Positions 8,763 through 17,774 of a stretch of 54,114 bases of DNA are shown one piece after another. The stretch is from Cyclobacteriaceae bacterium (GTDB lineage Bacteria; Bacteroidota; Bacteroidia; Cytophagales; Cyclobacteriaceae), in the NCBI GenBank assembly GCA_016787565.1, contig JAEUUG010000014.1, positions 1 to 54,114 on the forward strand, given 5' to 3'. The translations under genes and the position numbers were made by a program. The notes below the pieces were generated by a model. The model was given only the letters and a program-made list of their open reading frames with translations. It was not told where the DNA came from and made no database searches. The number at the start of each line of letters is the position of its first letter. Position 1 is the stretch's first letter.

Positions 8763-9545
8763 TTAGTTGCGAATGATCATACCCCGATTACCCATATTCT
8801 TCATTTGCTCGTCCACCAGTTTACGATACTCGGCCCGGGTTACTTTCGCACCTGTCGTTGGTTTCTTTAACTCATTCTTCTTGAGTTCGCGCGTTTCAAT
8901 CTTCTGCGCAACAATAACCCGTTCTCCATTATTGATATCCACGGCCAATACTGCACCTGGCAATGTATTGAACCGATCCGGCCCAAGGAATGGGCGTAAT
9001 TTATCCGTATACCAGGCTGTTATTTCCTGCTGTTGCGGAGTGGCTACAGGCCCGCTTGGACCCATCACCATCATTTGAGTCTCTTCCGTAAAAAAGGCTT
9101 GCTTACACTCATATCCTTGAATGGTTTTTGTTTCGGTCCCAAATTTCCAGGGCGACATTTTCAACGTGTCTTCAATCAGGTATTCCTTACCCATAAACTC
9201 TTGTTTCGATATGAAAATCGTTTCATTCTGATCCATGTAAACTTCTGTATTCGGCTGGCGCATGCGCATCTGAAAAGTTCCGCCACCGGCTGTCCCAACA
9301 ATATCCTCTTCTTCATCTTCAATCAGGGGCTTGAATAACGATTCGCTGCCTCTAAAAAAAAGTTGTTCTTTGGTTGTTCTGAACTCCGGTATCATGGCCT
9401 TCATCTCCTCTCGCTCTTTCGGAAGGCGTCTATGAAGATTGATTTTTGTCTCGTAGGTAATAACGCCCTGCGTCACCTGACCGAAAACAACCTGGGCAGC
9501 GGCAAGCGATACCAGCACACCCAGCAGGATAAGTATTCGTTTCAT
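8763..9545 (-). CDS. GLPGLI family protein
   Basis: A 260-residue exported protein. The start is placed at MKRILILLGV, six codons into the longer frame, because it opens a signal peptide ending near AAQVVFGQ. It has the TIGR01200-type features: VTQGVITYE just after the signal, the central KTIQGYECKQA segment, and DRFNTLPGAVLAV near residues 195-207, which corresponds to the motif that names the family. Function is unknown, but these proteins are habitually encoded next to OMP_b-brl receptors such as the downstream gene. Its C-terminus (NRGMIIRN) resembles the receptor's last residues (GGMRMMIVN), a point raised in the findings. Confidence 0.85.
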   Translation of the reverse strand: MKRILILLGVLVSLAAAQVVFGQVTQGVITYETKINLHRRLPKEREEMKAMIPEFRTTKEQLFFRGSESLFKPLIEDEEEDIVGTAGGGTFQMRMRQPNTEVYMDQNETIFISKQEFMGKEYLIEDTLKMSPWKFGTETKTIQGYECKQAFFTEETQMMVMGPSGPVATPQQQEITAWYTDKLRPFLGPDRFNTLPGAVLAVDINNGERVIVAQKIETRELKKNELKKPTTGAKVTRAEYRKLVDEQMKNMGNRGMIIRN

Positions 9546-9679
9546 GGTTATTGAGATTTGCATTTATGTTTTGCGATACGGGTGTAAATGTACGGCTGAG
9601 GATGAAGCTCCTTGGTTAAAGGTTCTGAATGGAATGTTAATTAAGGTTAAAATGAAATCTGGTGTACAGATAAGTGCGT

Positions 9680-9687
9680 TACCTTTG
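9680..9687 (+). promoter_or_regulatory. -7 element upstream of the histidine kinase
   Basis: TACCTTTG matches TAnnTTTG exactly and lies 42 bp before the preferred ATG at 9729. The -33 region lacks a clear TTG at 19-21 bp, so support is partial. Confidence 0.4.
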
Positions 9688-9728
9688 TGTTGGCCAAAAA
9701 GAATTCGGTCCGACTGAAATTCTATTTC

Positions 9729-11255
9729 ATGAAACAGCATAAAAATACTTTAGCGCTCACACTCATGATCAGCAGCATTGTACTGTTACTGATCTTACAA
9801 ATTTTTTGGTTGAGGAGTTCGTATGAAAAGGCCTTCTATGATTTCAGAAGGGAGACGAATGGTCTATTCAGAAATACAGTATACGCAATCCGCGATTCCA
9901 TCTTTGCAAAAAGCATTGAGCCGGTAGTGACAGACTCATCCATTTCAATGCATGTTGGTGGTAAGACTCCCGATTCAGTCCAATGGACTATTACCAGTCG
10001 TGATAGCACCAGTAATTCTTTTAAGATTCGTGATCACGCCACCAGCGTTCAGTTGTTTATACGTTCTACCTCGGATGGGAATGATTCTGTTGCCAGTCTA
10101 TTAAAACCATTGGCCTCACACATGCAGGGCATGCAGGGTCAGCGAAGCTTTATTATTCGGTTGCAACCTGATTCCTTAAACCTGGATTCACTTGCCCGAG
10201 CTTATTCAAAAGCTTTGAAAAATGCCAGCATAACAGTACCCGTCCATATACGTTCTTCGGAAAAAGATTTTAATCTCCCGGGCCCATTGGATTCGCCCGG
10301 GTCCTTTCAACGGACCATCCTACGCGAACGAAGAATGGAACCGCCACTCGACCGACCAGAGAAACTAAGTATCTTTCGGGATACTCTTCTGACTGATTTT
10401 GTAGGTGTTAATCCGGTTAAACAATACCAGGCAGTGCTCACCAATATACGCATGCTTACGCTGAAAGAAATTACACCACAAATTTTCTTCTCGCTGTTTT
10501 TAACAATCATCACGGTTACTTCCTTTGTGCTGATGTACCGCAGCATGCGTTCACAACAACGCCTGATGGAACTCAAGAATGATTTCATCAGCAACGTAAC
10601 ACACGAACTTAAAACACCTGTGGCCACCGTGAGTGTCGCGCTGGAAGCGCTGAAGAATTTTCACGCCCTTGATAAGCCTGAACGCACCCAAGAATACCTG
10701 GACATTGCTCAAAAGGAATTGAACCGCCTCACCCTTATGACGGATAAGATTCTAAAGACTTCAGTATTTGAAAGCAAAGGCGTTGAATACATTCCGGAAA
10801 ATCTAAACCTGGAAACCATAATCGAAAAGGTAATCGCCTCGATGAAATTGATTTTTGAAAAACGTCACGCCACGGTTTCGTTTACAAAAACAGGAAACAA
10901 CTTTGTCGTAACGGGAAGTGAAATTCACCTTACCAATGTGGTGCTCAATCTGCTGGACAATGCCTTGAAATACAGCACTGAAAACCCGAAGATTAGTATT
11001 TCCTTATCTGAAGATGTGCATCAGATTCAACTGACGGTAAGGGATCAGGGAATTGGTATTGAAGCTTCCTATCAAAAAAAGATTTTTGAAAAATTCTTTA
11101 GGGTGCCCAGTGGAGACATTCACAATACTAAGGGCTATGGACTAGGATTGAGTTACGTAACCAGTGTAGTGACGAGTCATGGTGGAAAAATAACCGTGAG
11201 CAGCGATTTTGGAAAAGGAAGTACTTTTACGGTGACGCTGCCAAAGCAAGTTTGA
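9729..11255 (+). CDS. Two-transmembrane sensor histidine kinase
   Basis: A 508-residue inner-membrane kinase. The ATG giving MKQHKNTLAL is preferred over the upstream GTG frame because it directly precedes the first membrane segment (about 8-27). A periplasmic sensor of about 215 residues follows, then a second membrane segment (about 250-272), HisKA with the H-box SNVTHELKTPVAT (His near 292), and HATPase with N-box NLLDNALKY, G1 DQGIGI and G2 KGYGLGLSY. It autophosphorylates and passes phosphate to the OmpR-type regulator encoded 19 bp downstream. The periplasmic domain is not recognised. Position next to the receptor/GLPGLI genes hints at envelope sensing; this is inference. Confidence 0.92.
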   Translation: MKQHKNTLALTLMISSIVLLLILQIFWLRSSYEKAFYDFRRETNGLFRNTVYAIRDSIFAKSIEPVVTDSSISMHVGGKTPDSVQWTITSRDSTSNSFKIRDHATSVQLFIRSTSDGNDSVASLLKPLASHMQGMQGQRSFIIRLQPDSLNLDSLARAYSKALKNASITVPVHIRSSEKDFNLPGPLDSPGSFQRTILRERRMEPPLDRPEKLSIFRDTLLTDFVGVNPVKQYQAVLTNIRMLTLKEITPQIFFSLFLTIITVTSFVLMYRSMRSQQRLMELKNDFISNVTHELKTPVATVSVALEALKNFHALDKPERTQEYLDIAQKELNRLTLMTDKILKTSVFESKGVEYIPENLNLETIIEKVIASMKLIFEKRHATVSFTKTGNNFVVTGSEIHLTNVVLNLLDNALKYSTENPKISISLSEDVHQIQLTVRDQGIGIEASYQKKIFEKFFRVPSGDIHNTKGYGLGLSYVTSVVTSHGGKITVSSDFGKGSTFTVTLPKQV

Positions 11256-11274
11256 TTCCTGTTTTTGGGGAGAT

Positions 11275-11964
11275 ATGGACAAAACAAAAATTCTTTATGT
11301 AGAAGATGAGCCCTTTCTGGGACGCATTGTAAAAGAAAGTCTGGAGAGTCGCGACTATGAAGTATACATGGTGTCGGATGGGAAAGACGCACTCGCTGTT
11401 TTCACCCAACACCAACCCCATATTTGTGTATTGGATATCATGTTGCCCGGTAAAGACGGATATGCCATTGCCCAGGACATTCGCCAAATCAATCCGGTTA
11501 TTCCCATCATTTTTGTAACAGCCAAAACGCAAACGGAAGATTTATTGAAAGGCTTCGAAGCCGGTGGCAACGACTACATCCGTAAGCCCTTCAGCATGGA
11601 AGAACTTATTGTTCGGGTAAATAATCTCTTACACCTGGCGCAGTCGAAAAAAAATAATGGTTCATCCGATTCGATTGTACTCGGTCTCTACACTTTTTTT
11701 CCTAAGCGATATGAACTGCGGCATGACGAACAGGTGAAAAAATTATCGCACCGCGAATCAACATTACTTCAACTGTTGGTTGAAAACCAAAACGCCACCG
11801 TTTTGCGAAAAGATATTCTCATGAAGTTATGGGGCGATGATTCCTTTTTTAACTCCCGCAACCTCGATGTGTACATTACCAAACTGCGCGACTATCTGCG
11901 CGAAGACTCCGCCATCCAGATCATCACCATAAAAGGCATCGGGTATCACTTTACGGTAGGGTAG
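11275..11964 (+). CDS. OmpR-family response regulator
   Basis: A 229-residue cytoplasmic DNA-binding regulator. The receiver domain covers about residues 1-120, with acidic pocket E10-D11, phospho-acceptor D54 (in CVLDIMLPGKDG) and conserved Lys in IRKPF. The winged-helix Trans_reg_C domain covers about 135-229, with the typical NSRNLDVYITKLR recognition-helix region and an ending of IKGIGYHF. It follows the sensor kinase in the same direction with a 19-bp gap and is its obvious partner. It ends only 15 bp from the convergent LytTR regulator, with no terminator seen between them. Confidence 0.94.
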   Translation: MDKTKILYVEDEPFLGRIVKESLESRDYEVYMVSDGKDALAVFTQHQPHICVLDIMLPGKDGYAIAQDIRQINPVIPIIFVTAKTQTEDLLKGFEAGGNDYIRKPFSMEELIVRVNNLLHLAQSKKNNGSSDSIVLGLYTFFPKRYELRHDEQVKKLSHRESTLLQLLVENQNATVLRKDILMKLWGDDSFFNSRNLDVYITKLRDYLREDSAIQIITIKGIGYHFTVG

Positions 11965-11979
11965 AAATTACGCTAACCA

Positions 11980-12696
11980 TTACAGGCTTCGCGGATCGAT
12001 AAATTTTGTTAGGTTTTCTTTGTAATGTTCACTGATTGGAACCTGCGCTTTGAGTATGCTGATTCTTCCCTTCCGGATAGAAACTATTTTGCTTAATGAA
12101 ACGATATAAGATTTATGCACCCTCACGAACTGATCAGACGGAAGTTTTTCTTCCAATGATTTCATACTCATTCGGGTTATGATAGGGCGTGCGGCCGAAA
12201 GTAAAAAGATTTTCACATAATCCTTTAAGCCTTCGATGTAAGCTATATCGTGAAAGTCAATTCGAACAAGGCTGTATTCTGAGTTAACAAAAATAAATTC
12301 TTCGGCAGCCGTTGGTGAGAGTGCCCGTGCAGCGCTGGATTTAAATTTATCATGGGCTTTGTTGATGGCTTTTAAAAGTCTTTCGAATGAAACCGGTTTC
12401 AACAAATAATCAACTACATCAAGGTTGTACCCGTCTATCGCGTACTTCTCGTAAGCCGTTACCATAATAACCAAGGGTGGTTTTTGCGAAAGTCCTTGCA
12501 AAAACTGAATGCCTGTAAGCCCAGGCATTTGTATATCCAGAAAAACAAGATCAACAGACTGTGCATGCAAAAACTGATTGGCCTGAATGGCACCGCTGCA
12601 TTTCCCCACCAATTTTAAGAAAGGAATTTTACTGATGTTGTCTGCCAACAAATCAAGTGCAAGTGGTTCATCATCAATGGCCAGGCAAGTCATCAT
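11980..12696 (-). CDS. LytTR-family response regulator
   Basis: A 238-residue cytoplasmic regulator. An N-terminal receiver has the acidic pair D8-D9 and phospho-acceptor D54 (FLDIQMPGLTG), and the conserved Lys in YLLKPVSFERL. The C-terminal LytTR DNA-binding domain spans about 135-235 and includes DIAYIEGLKDYVKI and the RVHKSYIVSLSKI motif. Its start overlaps the stop of the LytS-type kinase gene by 4 bp (ATGA), so the two are translationally coupled. LytTR domains usually bind pairs of short direct repeats. The unusual 12-mers upstream of the kinase gene are candidate targets. Confidence 0.93.
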   Translation of the reverse strand: MMTCLAIDDEPLALDLLADNISKIPFLKLVGKCSGAIQANQFLHAQSVDLVFLDIQMPGLTGIQFLQGLSQKPPLVIMVTAYEKYAIDGYNLDVVDYLLKPVSFERLLKAINKAHDKFKSSAARALSPTAAEEFIFVNSEYSLVRIDFHDIAYIEGLKDYVKIFLLSAARPIITRMSMKSLEEKLPSDQFVRVHKSYIVSLSKIVSIRKGRISILKAQVPISEHYKENLTKFIDPRSL

Positions 12697-13784
12697 TCCG
12701 GAGTAATTTTTAATTCAGTAACGAACCAATGATCATCAGTAGTATAGCTATTCAGGGTATACATATTTCTATAAAGCAGATCCAGTCTCCTTCTTACATT
12801 TTGCAGCCCTATACCGGAACTGGAATCCTTTACTTCGTTATTCAAATGATTGAATTTATTTCGAACGGTAAATGAAATCTGATAGGCTGATGCCTCCAGA
12901 ATGATAATAATCACCGGGTTTTCAATCATCCCCACACCATGCTTGAAAGCGTTCTCAACAAAAGAAACCAGGAGCATCGGCTCGATCTTTAAATCCCTTT
13001 TTTCAATGTTCACCTGAAAGTGCATGTTAACAAACGCACCAAACCGCAGCCGCTGTAATTCAATGTAGTTGTTTAGGTACTCTGCTTCTTGCTCAAGCGA
13101 GACTTTCGCATCAAGCTGATATAAGGAGTACCGCATTAACTGAGACAATTGAATAATTGCTGACTCTACCTGATCTGATTTTTTTCGTGCCAATGAAGCC
13201 AAGCTATTCAAAACATTGAACATAAAATGAGGGCTAACCTGTGACCGGAGAAAAGACAATTCTGATTTCAATCGTTCATTTTCCTGCTCTTTAAGCAAGC
13301 CTTCAAGCCTAGTCCGATCTTCAGTAATGCGCAAGGCAAAGCTCAAACCGAAGATCACCAGAAAATTCGACACACCCATAAAAAATGGAGGGTTAAACCT
13401 GGCCATAGCGGGCGGAGAGAAATTGCTCCGCAACAAATAACCTGCTGCTAAATACAGCATCAACGCCAACGCAACGATTGTAAGGTAGAACAGCCAGCCC
13501 CTTCGGTTCAGTATTCTTGGAATGAGAAGATAAATATTGATGTAAAAAAAAATTGCCAAAAGCGTGGTAGTGACCACCGATTCAATTCGTAGCCAGGAAG
13601 GATCAAAATCACTAAGATCCATTTGTGGTGGCACACCTCCCGGCTTAAATGAAGGCATTCGCTCTATAAAGAGTTCGGGTATCCGTGCAATAAACCGGAA
13701 TGGTGCAATGTAAAGCAAGGACCATCCGCAAACATGCAGACCAATCACCAGAATTTTATTGACAACTCTTTTATTCAAATTCAC
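12693..13784 (-). CDS. LytS/YehU-type sensor histidine kinase
   Basis: A 363-residue membrane kinase starting with GTG; no in-frame ATG lies near. Four hydrophobic segments occupy about residues 10-160. They are followed by a short coiled region and the His_kinase (PF06580) domain with SQVSPHFMFNVLNSLA, where the His is the phosphorylation site. A degenerate HATPase_c has the N-box SFVENAFKHGV and SSGIGLQNVRRRL. Such kinases pair with LytTR regulators, and the regulator gene overlaps this one by 4 bp. The lack of a large extracytoplasmic domain suggests sensing within or near the membrane. Confidence 0.92.
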   Translation of the reverse strand: MNLNKRVVNKILVIGLHVCGWSLLYIAPFRFIARIPELFIERMPSFKPGGVPPQMDLSDFDPSWLRIESVVTTTLLAIFFYINIYLLIPRILNRRGWLFYLTIVALALMLYLAAGYLLRSNFSPPAMARFNPPFFMGVSNFLVIFGLSFALRITEDRTRLEGLLKEQENERLKSELSFLRSQVSPHFMFNVLNSLASLARKKSDQVESAIIQLSQLMRYSLYQLDAKVSLEQEAEYLNNYIELQRLRFGAFVNMHFQVNIEKRDLKIEPMLLVSFVENAFKHGVGMIENPVIIIILEASAYQISFTVRNKFNHLNNEVKDSSSGIGLQNVRRRLDLLYRNMYTLNSYTTDDHWFVTELKITPE

Positions 13785-13791
13785 ACAGGCC

Positions 13792-13847
13792 GATTTAAAT
13801 CAGTCATTAAGTTTACTCAAAATCTTTTTTCCCTGCTGATTTAAATC
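13792..13847. repeat. Inverted pair of GATTTAAATCAG sites upstream of the LytS kinase
   Basis: The 10-bp palindrome GATTTAAATC occurs at 13792-13801 and 13838-13847. Each copy extends by AG to GATTTAAATCAG, one on each strand, so the two 12-mers face each other about 46 bp apart. They lie 8-63 bp upstream of the kinase start. They look like paired regulator sites, possibly for autoregulation; the binding protein is unknown. Confidence 0.5.
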
Positions 13848-13925
13848 CCTGACTGTGATTTATCTTGTATAAAATTGCTTCTGCGCGCGTGTCGGATTTC
13901 ATGACACACTATTTTGAGATGGCTT

Positions 13926-14963
13926 CTAATTATCTTCATCGTATTCTTCTTCCGGCTTAAACTCCCATACATCATCGTACCGGCTCGAACCATTCAAGCC
14001 TGTACCGACAAAAATTCTATTGCTCAAACCAAAGCCCACCGCCAAACTTCTGGAAGATCCTTCAAATGCGGTTCGGTCTGTCCACGCAAAAGTGGCAGCA
14101 TCAAACTCATACACCTCTCTGCTCACCGCACCGCTTGATGCTACCCCTCCTACAATGAACGCCTTCATTCCGGAAGTAACAGCTACTGCATTGTAACGGT
14201 ACATGGCTCCCTTAAAATCGTCATAATAGGATTTGTCACTACTTGGAGTGCGCTTTGTCCAGGTAGCCACAGCTCCGTCTATCCCAGGAGTAAACTCCCA
14301 AAAATTTGTTGAATACGATCCATTATTTCTACCTGCACCGATGTACGCATTGCCACCAATTACAAACGCAAAACCAGATTCAATTTTTTCACCAGGAAAA
14401 CTAATGATCTCTGTCCAGCTGTTTTCTTGGGGATCGAATTGCCAAAAATCACTATTGTAATTTTTACCGTCATATCCCGTGCCCACATAGCCTAAAGAAC
14501 CAATGGCAAAACCAACCGCATTATAGCGGGCAGTACCGCCAAAATCAGCTATGCGACTCCACTCATCTGTCTCCGGATTGTATTCCCAGAAGTCACGTAA
14601 TTCCACTTTATCAAGATCACGGTTATAACCAAGTCCAATGTAACCCTTACCATTAATACTGAAGGTTACTGCACGCTCGCGTAACGTGCCTGGAAAATTT
14701 TTCAGACTTGACCAGAAGCCCAGTTCAACATCGTATACATAGAAATCAGAAAGATACTCATCGCCATCATACCCAAGGCCAACAAATGCTTTTGTATCAA
14801 TAGTAAAAGAAATGGCACCAGCACGCGGACTACCCTTGAAGGGAGTTATCTTCGTCCAGTTTCCATAGGTAGTCTCTTCGTCATCCGTAGTACAGGAACT
14901 GATTGTGAACAGTCCTGCTAGGCAACAAAAAGTCAAAAGTATAGTTGCGGATTTTGCTATCAT
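13926..14963 (-). CDS. Kelch-repeat lipoprotein
   Basis: A 345-residue exported protein with a lipoprotein signal (ISSC, Cys at about 24, followed by acidic residues). The rest is a beta-propeller built from about six Kelch-like blades of 45-55 residues. Each blade has a glycine-rich turn (GYIGLGYN, GYVGTGYDG, AYIGAGRN, AFIVGG) and a tryptophan about 20 residues later. It is probably displayed at the outer membrane or in the periplasm as a binding or scaffolding protein. It lies 3 bp downstream of the DUF4270 gene, an arrangement I recall as recurrent in Bacteroidota, and the two are probably coexpressed. No enzymatic residues can be identified. Confidence 0.85.
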   Translation of the reverse strand: MIAKSATILLTFCCLAGLFTISSCTTDDEETTYGNWTKITPFKGSPRAGAISFTIDTKAFVGLGYDGDEYLSDFYVYDVELGFWSSLKNFPGTLRERAVTFSINGKGYIGLGYNRDLDKVELRDFWEYNPETDEWSRIADFGGTARYNAVGFAIGSLGYVGTGYDGKNYNSDFWQFDPQENSWTEIISFPGEKIESGFAFVIGGNAYIGAGRNNGSYSTNFWEFTPGIDGAVATWTKRTPSSDKSYYDDFKGAMYRYNAVAVTSGMKAFIVGGVASSGAVSREVYEFDAATFAWTDRTAFEGSSRSLAVGFGLSNRIFVGTGLNGSSRYDDVWEFKPEEEYDEDN

Positions 14964-14966
14964 GCG

Positions 14967-16217
14967 TTAATCGTTTACGGTTGCGTAATAAATTATTAAA
15001 CGTGTTTTATACTCGGCACCAGGGTTAGCCAGGTGCAGGCGGTTGACAGTAGCACTGAAATTGCCCATCAGAAAAAGTAAAGCATTTTCATTCAATTCCT
15101 GAAGTTCCATCTGGTCTATTACAAACTGGGTAACATTCAGTGCAAACCGTGTGTCCCTGCCCATATCCGTATCTTCCAATAGACTGGCAGCGGTATGCTG
15201 CGCATTGATATCATTACGCTTATCAATGCGGTATACCGTTAATGCTTCCGGCAAAGGGAATAAGCCGGCAAATGATTTCTTTACCGGGTAGATTTCCAGC
15301 TCGGCCCGAATCAGATAAAAATTCTCGATTTGTTTTAGTTCGCGCAGGTAAGGGATGTCGACACGGAGTGCCAGACCGGCACCAGCCTGAATGTACGCTT
15401 GATTGTCGGTGTTTGCTGCAGGAAGCCTGGCGCGTGCACTCAATGCTGTGATTTTTGTGTACCTGCGGTCAGTTGATATATTAGTAAAATATCGACTTGT
15501 TTCGATAGAGAAATACTTTTCTTTTGCAGGCGTTTCACTACGATCGGTATAATACACCCGCAACTCAGGACTTGCTGTAAAGCCGATTACACCGGTAGTA
15601 TTATCAACTTTCGGAACAAGCACCATCCCACGCATGTATTTCAGAAAGGCAGATGCTAACAATTCACTGCCGCCCTTCTTTGCTCTCTGAAAAATATCCA
15701 AACCAAATTCATCTGAAAGTTTTACTTCAACAGAATCATCCCGGTTGGGTCTTGGACTGATGGATAGTGAACCGAGCGATTCAGGTTCAAAAAGAAAGGT
15801 TGAAGAATTGTATAATGCACCATCTTCTAATTTCATTTCTTCGCTCAGGCGATGAACATTAAAAGAGAGTGTAGCAGTGTCATAATAAGCATACTGATCA
15901 TAACGCAACACCAATGCGCAATAGTTGTACGAAACATTTTCATCGCGCAGATCAATCGTTGATGATGCACTCAATTGAACATAGGGAGTGGCAACAAGTT
16001 GCCCGAGTTTGTTGTCAGCATATCTACCCAACAACAAACGTTCGGCTCCATTGGTGGAAAGCTTATCTACCTGTATGGTTGATAACCTAACTGTAGAAGT
16101 ATCAATGAAAGAAAAATCAAGAACGCCACCGTTAAAAAAACCGGTGCCTATTGCAGATGAACCGGTCTCGCAACTCCACATCCCAATCAATGATAGTATC
16201 ACCAAAATCCGCCACAT
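14967..16217 (-). CDS. DUF4270 family lipoprotein
   Basis: A 416-residue exported protein. The start is placed at MWRILVIL, giving a lipoprotein signal with Cys near 16 (GMWSC); the longer frame begins at 16238. The N-terminal part has the DUF4270 features FIDTSTVRLSTIQVDKL and RLLLGRYADNKLG, and the C-terminus ends in TRLIIYYATVND. DUF4270 proteins are Bacteroidota envelope proteins of unknown function. It precedes the Kelch lipoprotein by 3 bp and has a promoter at 16236-16264, so the two form a leftward operon divergent from the outer-membrane protein gene at 16462. Confidence 0.85.
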   Translation of the reverse strand: MWRILVILSLIGMWSCETGSSAIGTGFFNGGVLDFSFIDTSTVRLSTIQVDKLSTNGAERLLLGRYADNKLGQLVATPYVQLSASSTIDLRDENVSYNYCALVLRYDQYAYYDTATLSFNVHRLSEEMKLEDGALYNSSTFLFEPESLGSLSISPRPNRDDSVEVKLSDEFGLDIFQRAKKGGSELLASAFLKYMRGMVLVPKVDNTTGVIGFTASPELRVYYTDRSETPAKEKYFSIETSRYFTNISTDRRYTKITALSARARLPAANTDNQAYIQAGAGLALRVDIPYLRELKQIENFYLIRAELEIYPVKKSFAGLFPLPEALTVYRIDKRNDINAQHTAASLLEDTDMGRDTRFALNVTQFVIDQMELQELNENALLFLMGNFSATVNRLHLANPGAEYKTRLIIYYATVND

Positions 16218-16235
16218 ATAATTTCGCTCAGGTTG

Positions 16236-16264
16236 CAAATGAACGATTTGATCAACAGCTTCAA
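16236..16264 (-). promoter_or_regulatory. Promoter of DUF4270-Kelch operon
   Basis: On the minus strand TTTTG (ending at 16262) precedes TTCATTTG (16243-16236) by 18 bp. The -7 element has one mismatch to TAnnTTTG. The predicted leader to the ATG at 16217 is about 15 nt. Confidence 0.45.
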
Positions 16265-16461
16265 AACCACAGTAGACAACACCGATCTATTTCGCTACAC
16301 ATGCGCTGTAAAGTGCGACCAAGTAGAATATGCGGAAAAAATAACTACTCAAGAAAGTTGTCCTATTATTTCTACTGAATGGTAGCTTGATTTATGTGTG
16401 TTGTCGCAATTACCTGCATGGAACAGATTAAGAACTCTACCTTTCACGTTCTTGCACGAAT

Positions 16462-17700
16462 ATGAAAATGAAGTATACGATACCCCTATCGCTCGGCTTG
16501 CTTGCATTACCGTTCTTGCTGGCTGGGCAATCTATTTCTACATCACCCTATTCCATTTATGGTATCGGACTTCTTCAGGACCGATCAACCTCCTTTACTC
16601 GCTCGATAGGAGGAACCGGTATTGCTGTTCGGGATGAACATAATCTTAATCCCATCAACCCCGCATCGTATGGAGCAATATCTTCTCCCATCAGTCATCT
16701 CTATGAAGCAGGATTTTATGTGGACGCTAACCGCTTTGAAAATACTTCCCTTTCGGAATCAACGACAACCGGGGGAATGAGCAATCTTAATTATTGGTTC
16801 AAAATGAAACCCTGGTGGGCATCATCATTAGGGATTGCTCCGTTTAGCACTGTGTCATACAGCATTTCCGCTAATCGCCAACTTGGAATCTCAACAGCAG
16901 ATTATCACTTTACCGGCAGTGGAAATGTGAATCAACTTTTTTGGGGAAACAGTTTTTCGCCCATTAAAAATCTTTCGATAGGATTTCATGCATCTTTTAT
17001 ATTCGGCACCATCACTAAAAAGGAAACGATGGAACTCACCAATCAATCCTCTGTACTCACACTTGAAAACAAAATTGCTACACGAAAATTTGACAGGGAC
17101 ATTGGACTCCAATACAAAATCAACATTGCCGAAAAAAAATCACTGATTATTGGTGCGGTCGCGAATACCGGGATGTCATTAACCGGGAAATCAAAAAGCA
17201 CTTTATTGAACGAGGCCTACGATACCCTTACAACATCGGCAACACGAAGTAAAGAATATACCTTGCCTGGCTACGTTGGTGCTGGACTTTCCTTTCAAAC
17301 ACCGCGCTCTACAATTGCTGCTGATTTGCGTTTTGAAAACTGGCAGGATGCCAACTATGCCGACAATACCATTACGTTCCGTGATTCATGGAAAGTTTCA
17401 GCCGGCTATGCTTATCATGGAAATCGTCAGGCATCCAACTACTGGGGACTTATTGGTTTACGAGCGGGGTTCCATGCACAACCCTATCCCATTGCAATTC
17501 GAGGGGAAAAATTTCCGTCATGGGGATTATCGTCAGGTATATCCGTTCCACTGTTTGATGGCCGATCTTCATTAAATCTAACTTACTTGTTCGAACAATT
17601 TGGAACAACCCAAAGCGGATTGGCTCTTCAAACTTCACAAAAAGTCATGGTTGATCTTGTTATCCGGGATATCTGGGGAGCTAGGCGAAAGTTTGATTAA
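16462..17700 (+). CDS. Outer-membrane beta-barrel protein, unassigned
   Basis: A 412-residue protein with a signal peptide (about 1-22, ending FLLAGQ). The mature part opens with SPYSIYGIGLLQD and carries GGTGIAVRDEHNLNPINPASYG, the pattern seen at the start of many Bacteroidota FadL/PorV-like outer-membrane proteins. The rest alternates aromatic and polar residues as in beta strands and ends in basic residues. I do not recognise a specific function. A possible -7 element TACCTTTC lies at 16438-16445. The gene is divergent from DUF4270 and is followed by a clear terminator, so it appears to be a single-gene unit. Confidence 0.7.
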   Translation: MKMKYTIPLSLGLLALPFLLAGQSISTSPYSIYGIGLLQDRSTSFTRSIGGTGIAVRDEHNLNPINPASYGAISSPISHLYEAGFYVDANRFENTSLSESTTTGGMSNLNYWFKMKPWWASSLGIAPFSTVSYSISANRQLGISTADYHFTGSGNVNQLFWGNSFSPIKNLSIGFHASFIFGTITKKETMELTNQSSVLTLENKIATRKFDRDIGLQYKINIAEKKSLIIGAVANTGMSLTGKSKSTLLNEAYDTLTTSATRSKEYTLPGYVGAGLSFQTPRSTIAADLRFENWQDANYADNTITFRDSWKVSAGYAYHGNRQASNYWGLIGLRAGFHAQPYPIAIRGEKFPSWGLSSGISVPLFDGRSSLNLTYLFEQFGTTQSGLALQTSQKVMVDLVIRDIWGARRKFD

Positions 17701-17715
17701 CTAAATCGGGCATTC

Positions 17716-17745
17716 AACCTGGTAATGAATTGCCAGGTTTTATTT
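17716..17745 (+). terminator. Rho-independent terminator after the outer-membrane protein gene
   Basis: AACCTGG (17716-17722) pairs with CCAGGTT (17733-17739) around a 10-nt loop and is followed by TTATTT. It lies 15 bp after the stop codon and just before the MFS gene. Confidence 0.7.
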
Positions 17746-17774
17746 ACTTTCATTGCCTGGTAAACCCCACCTTC

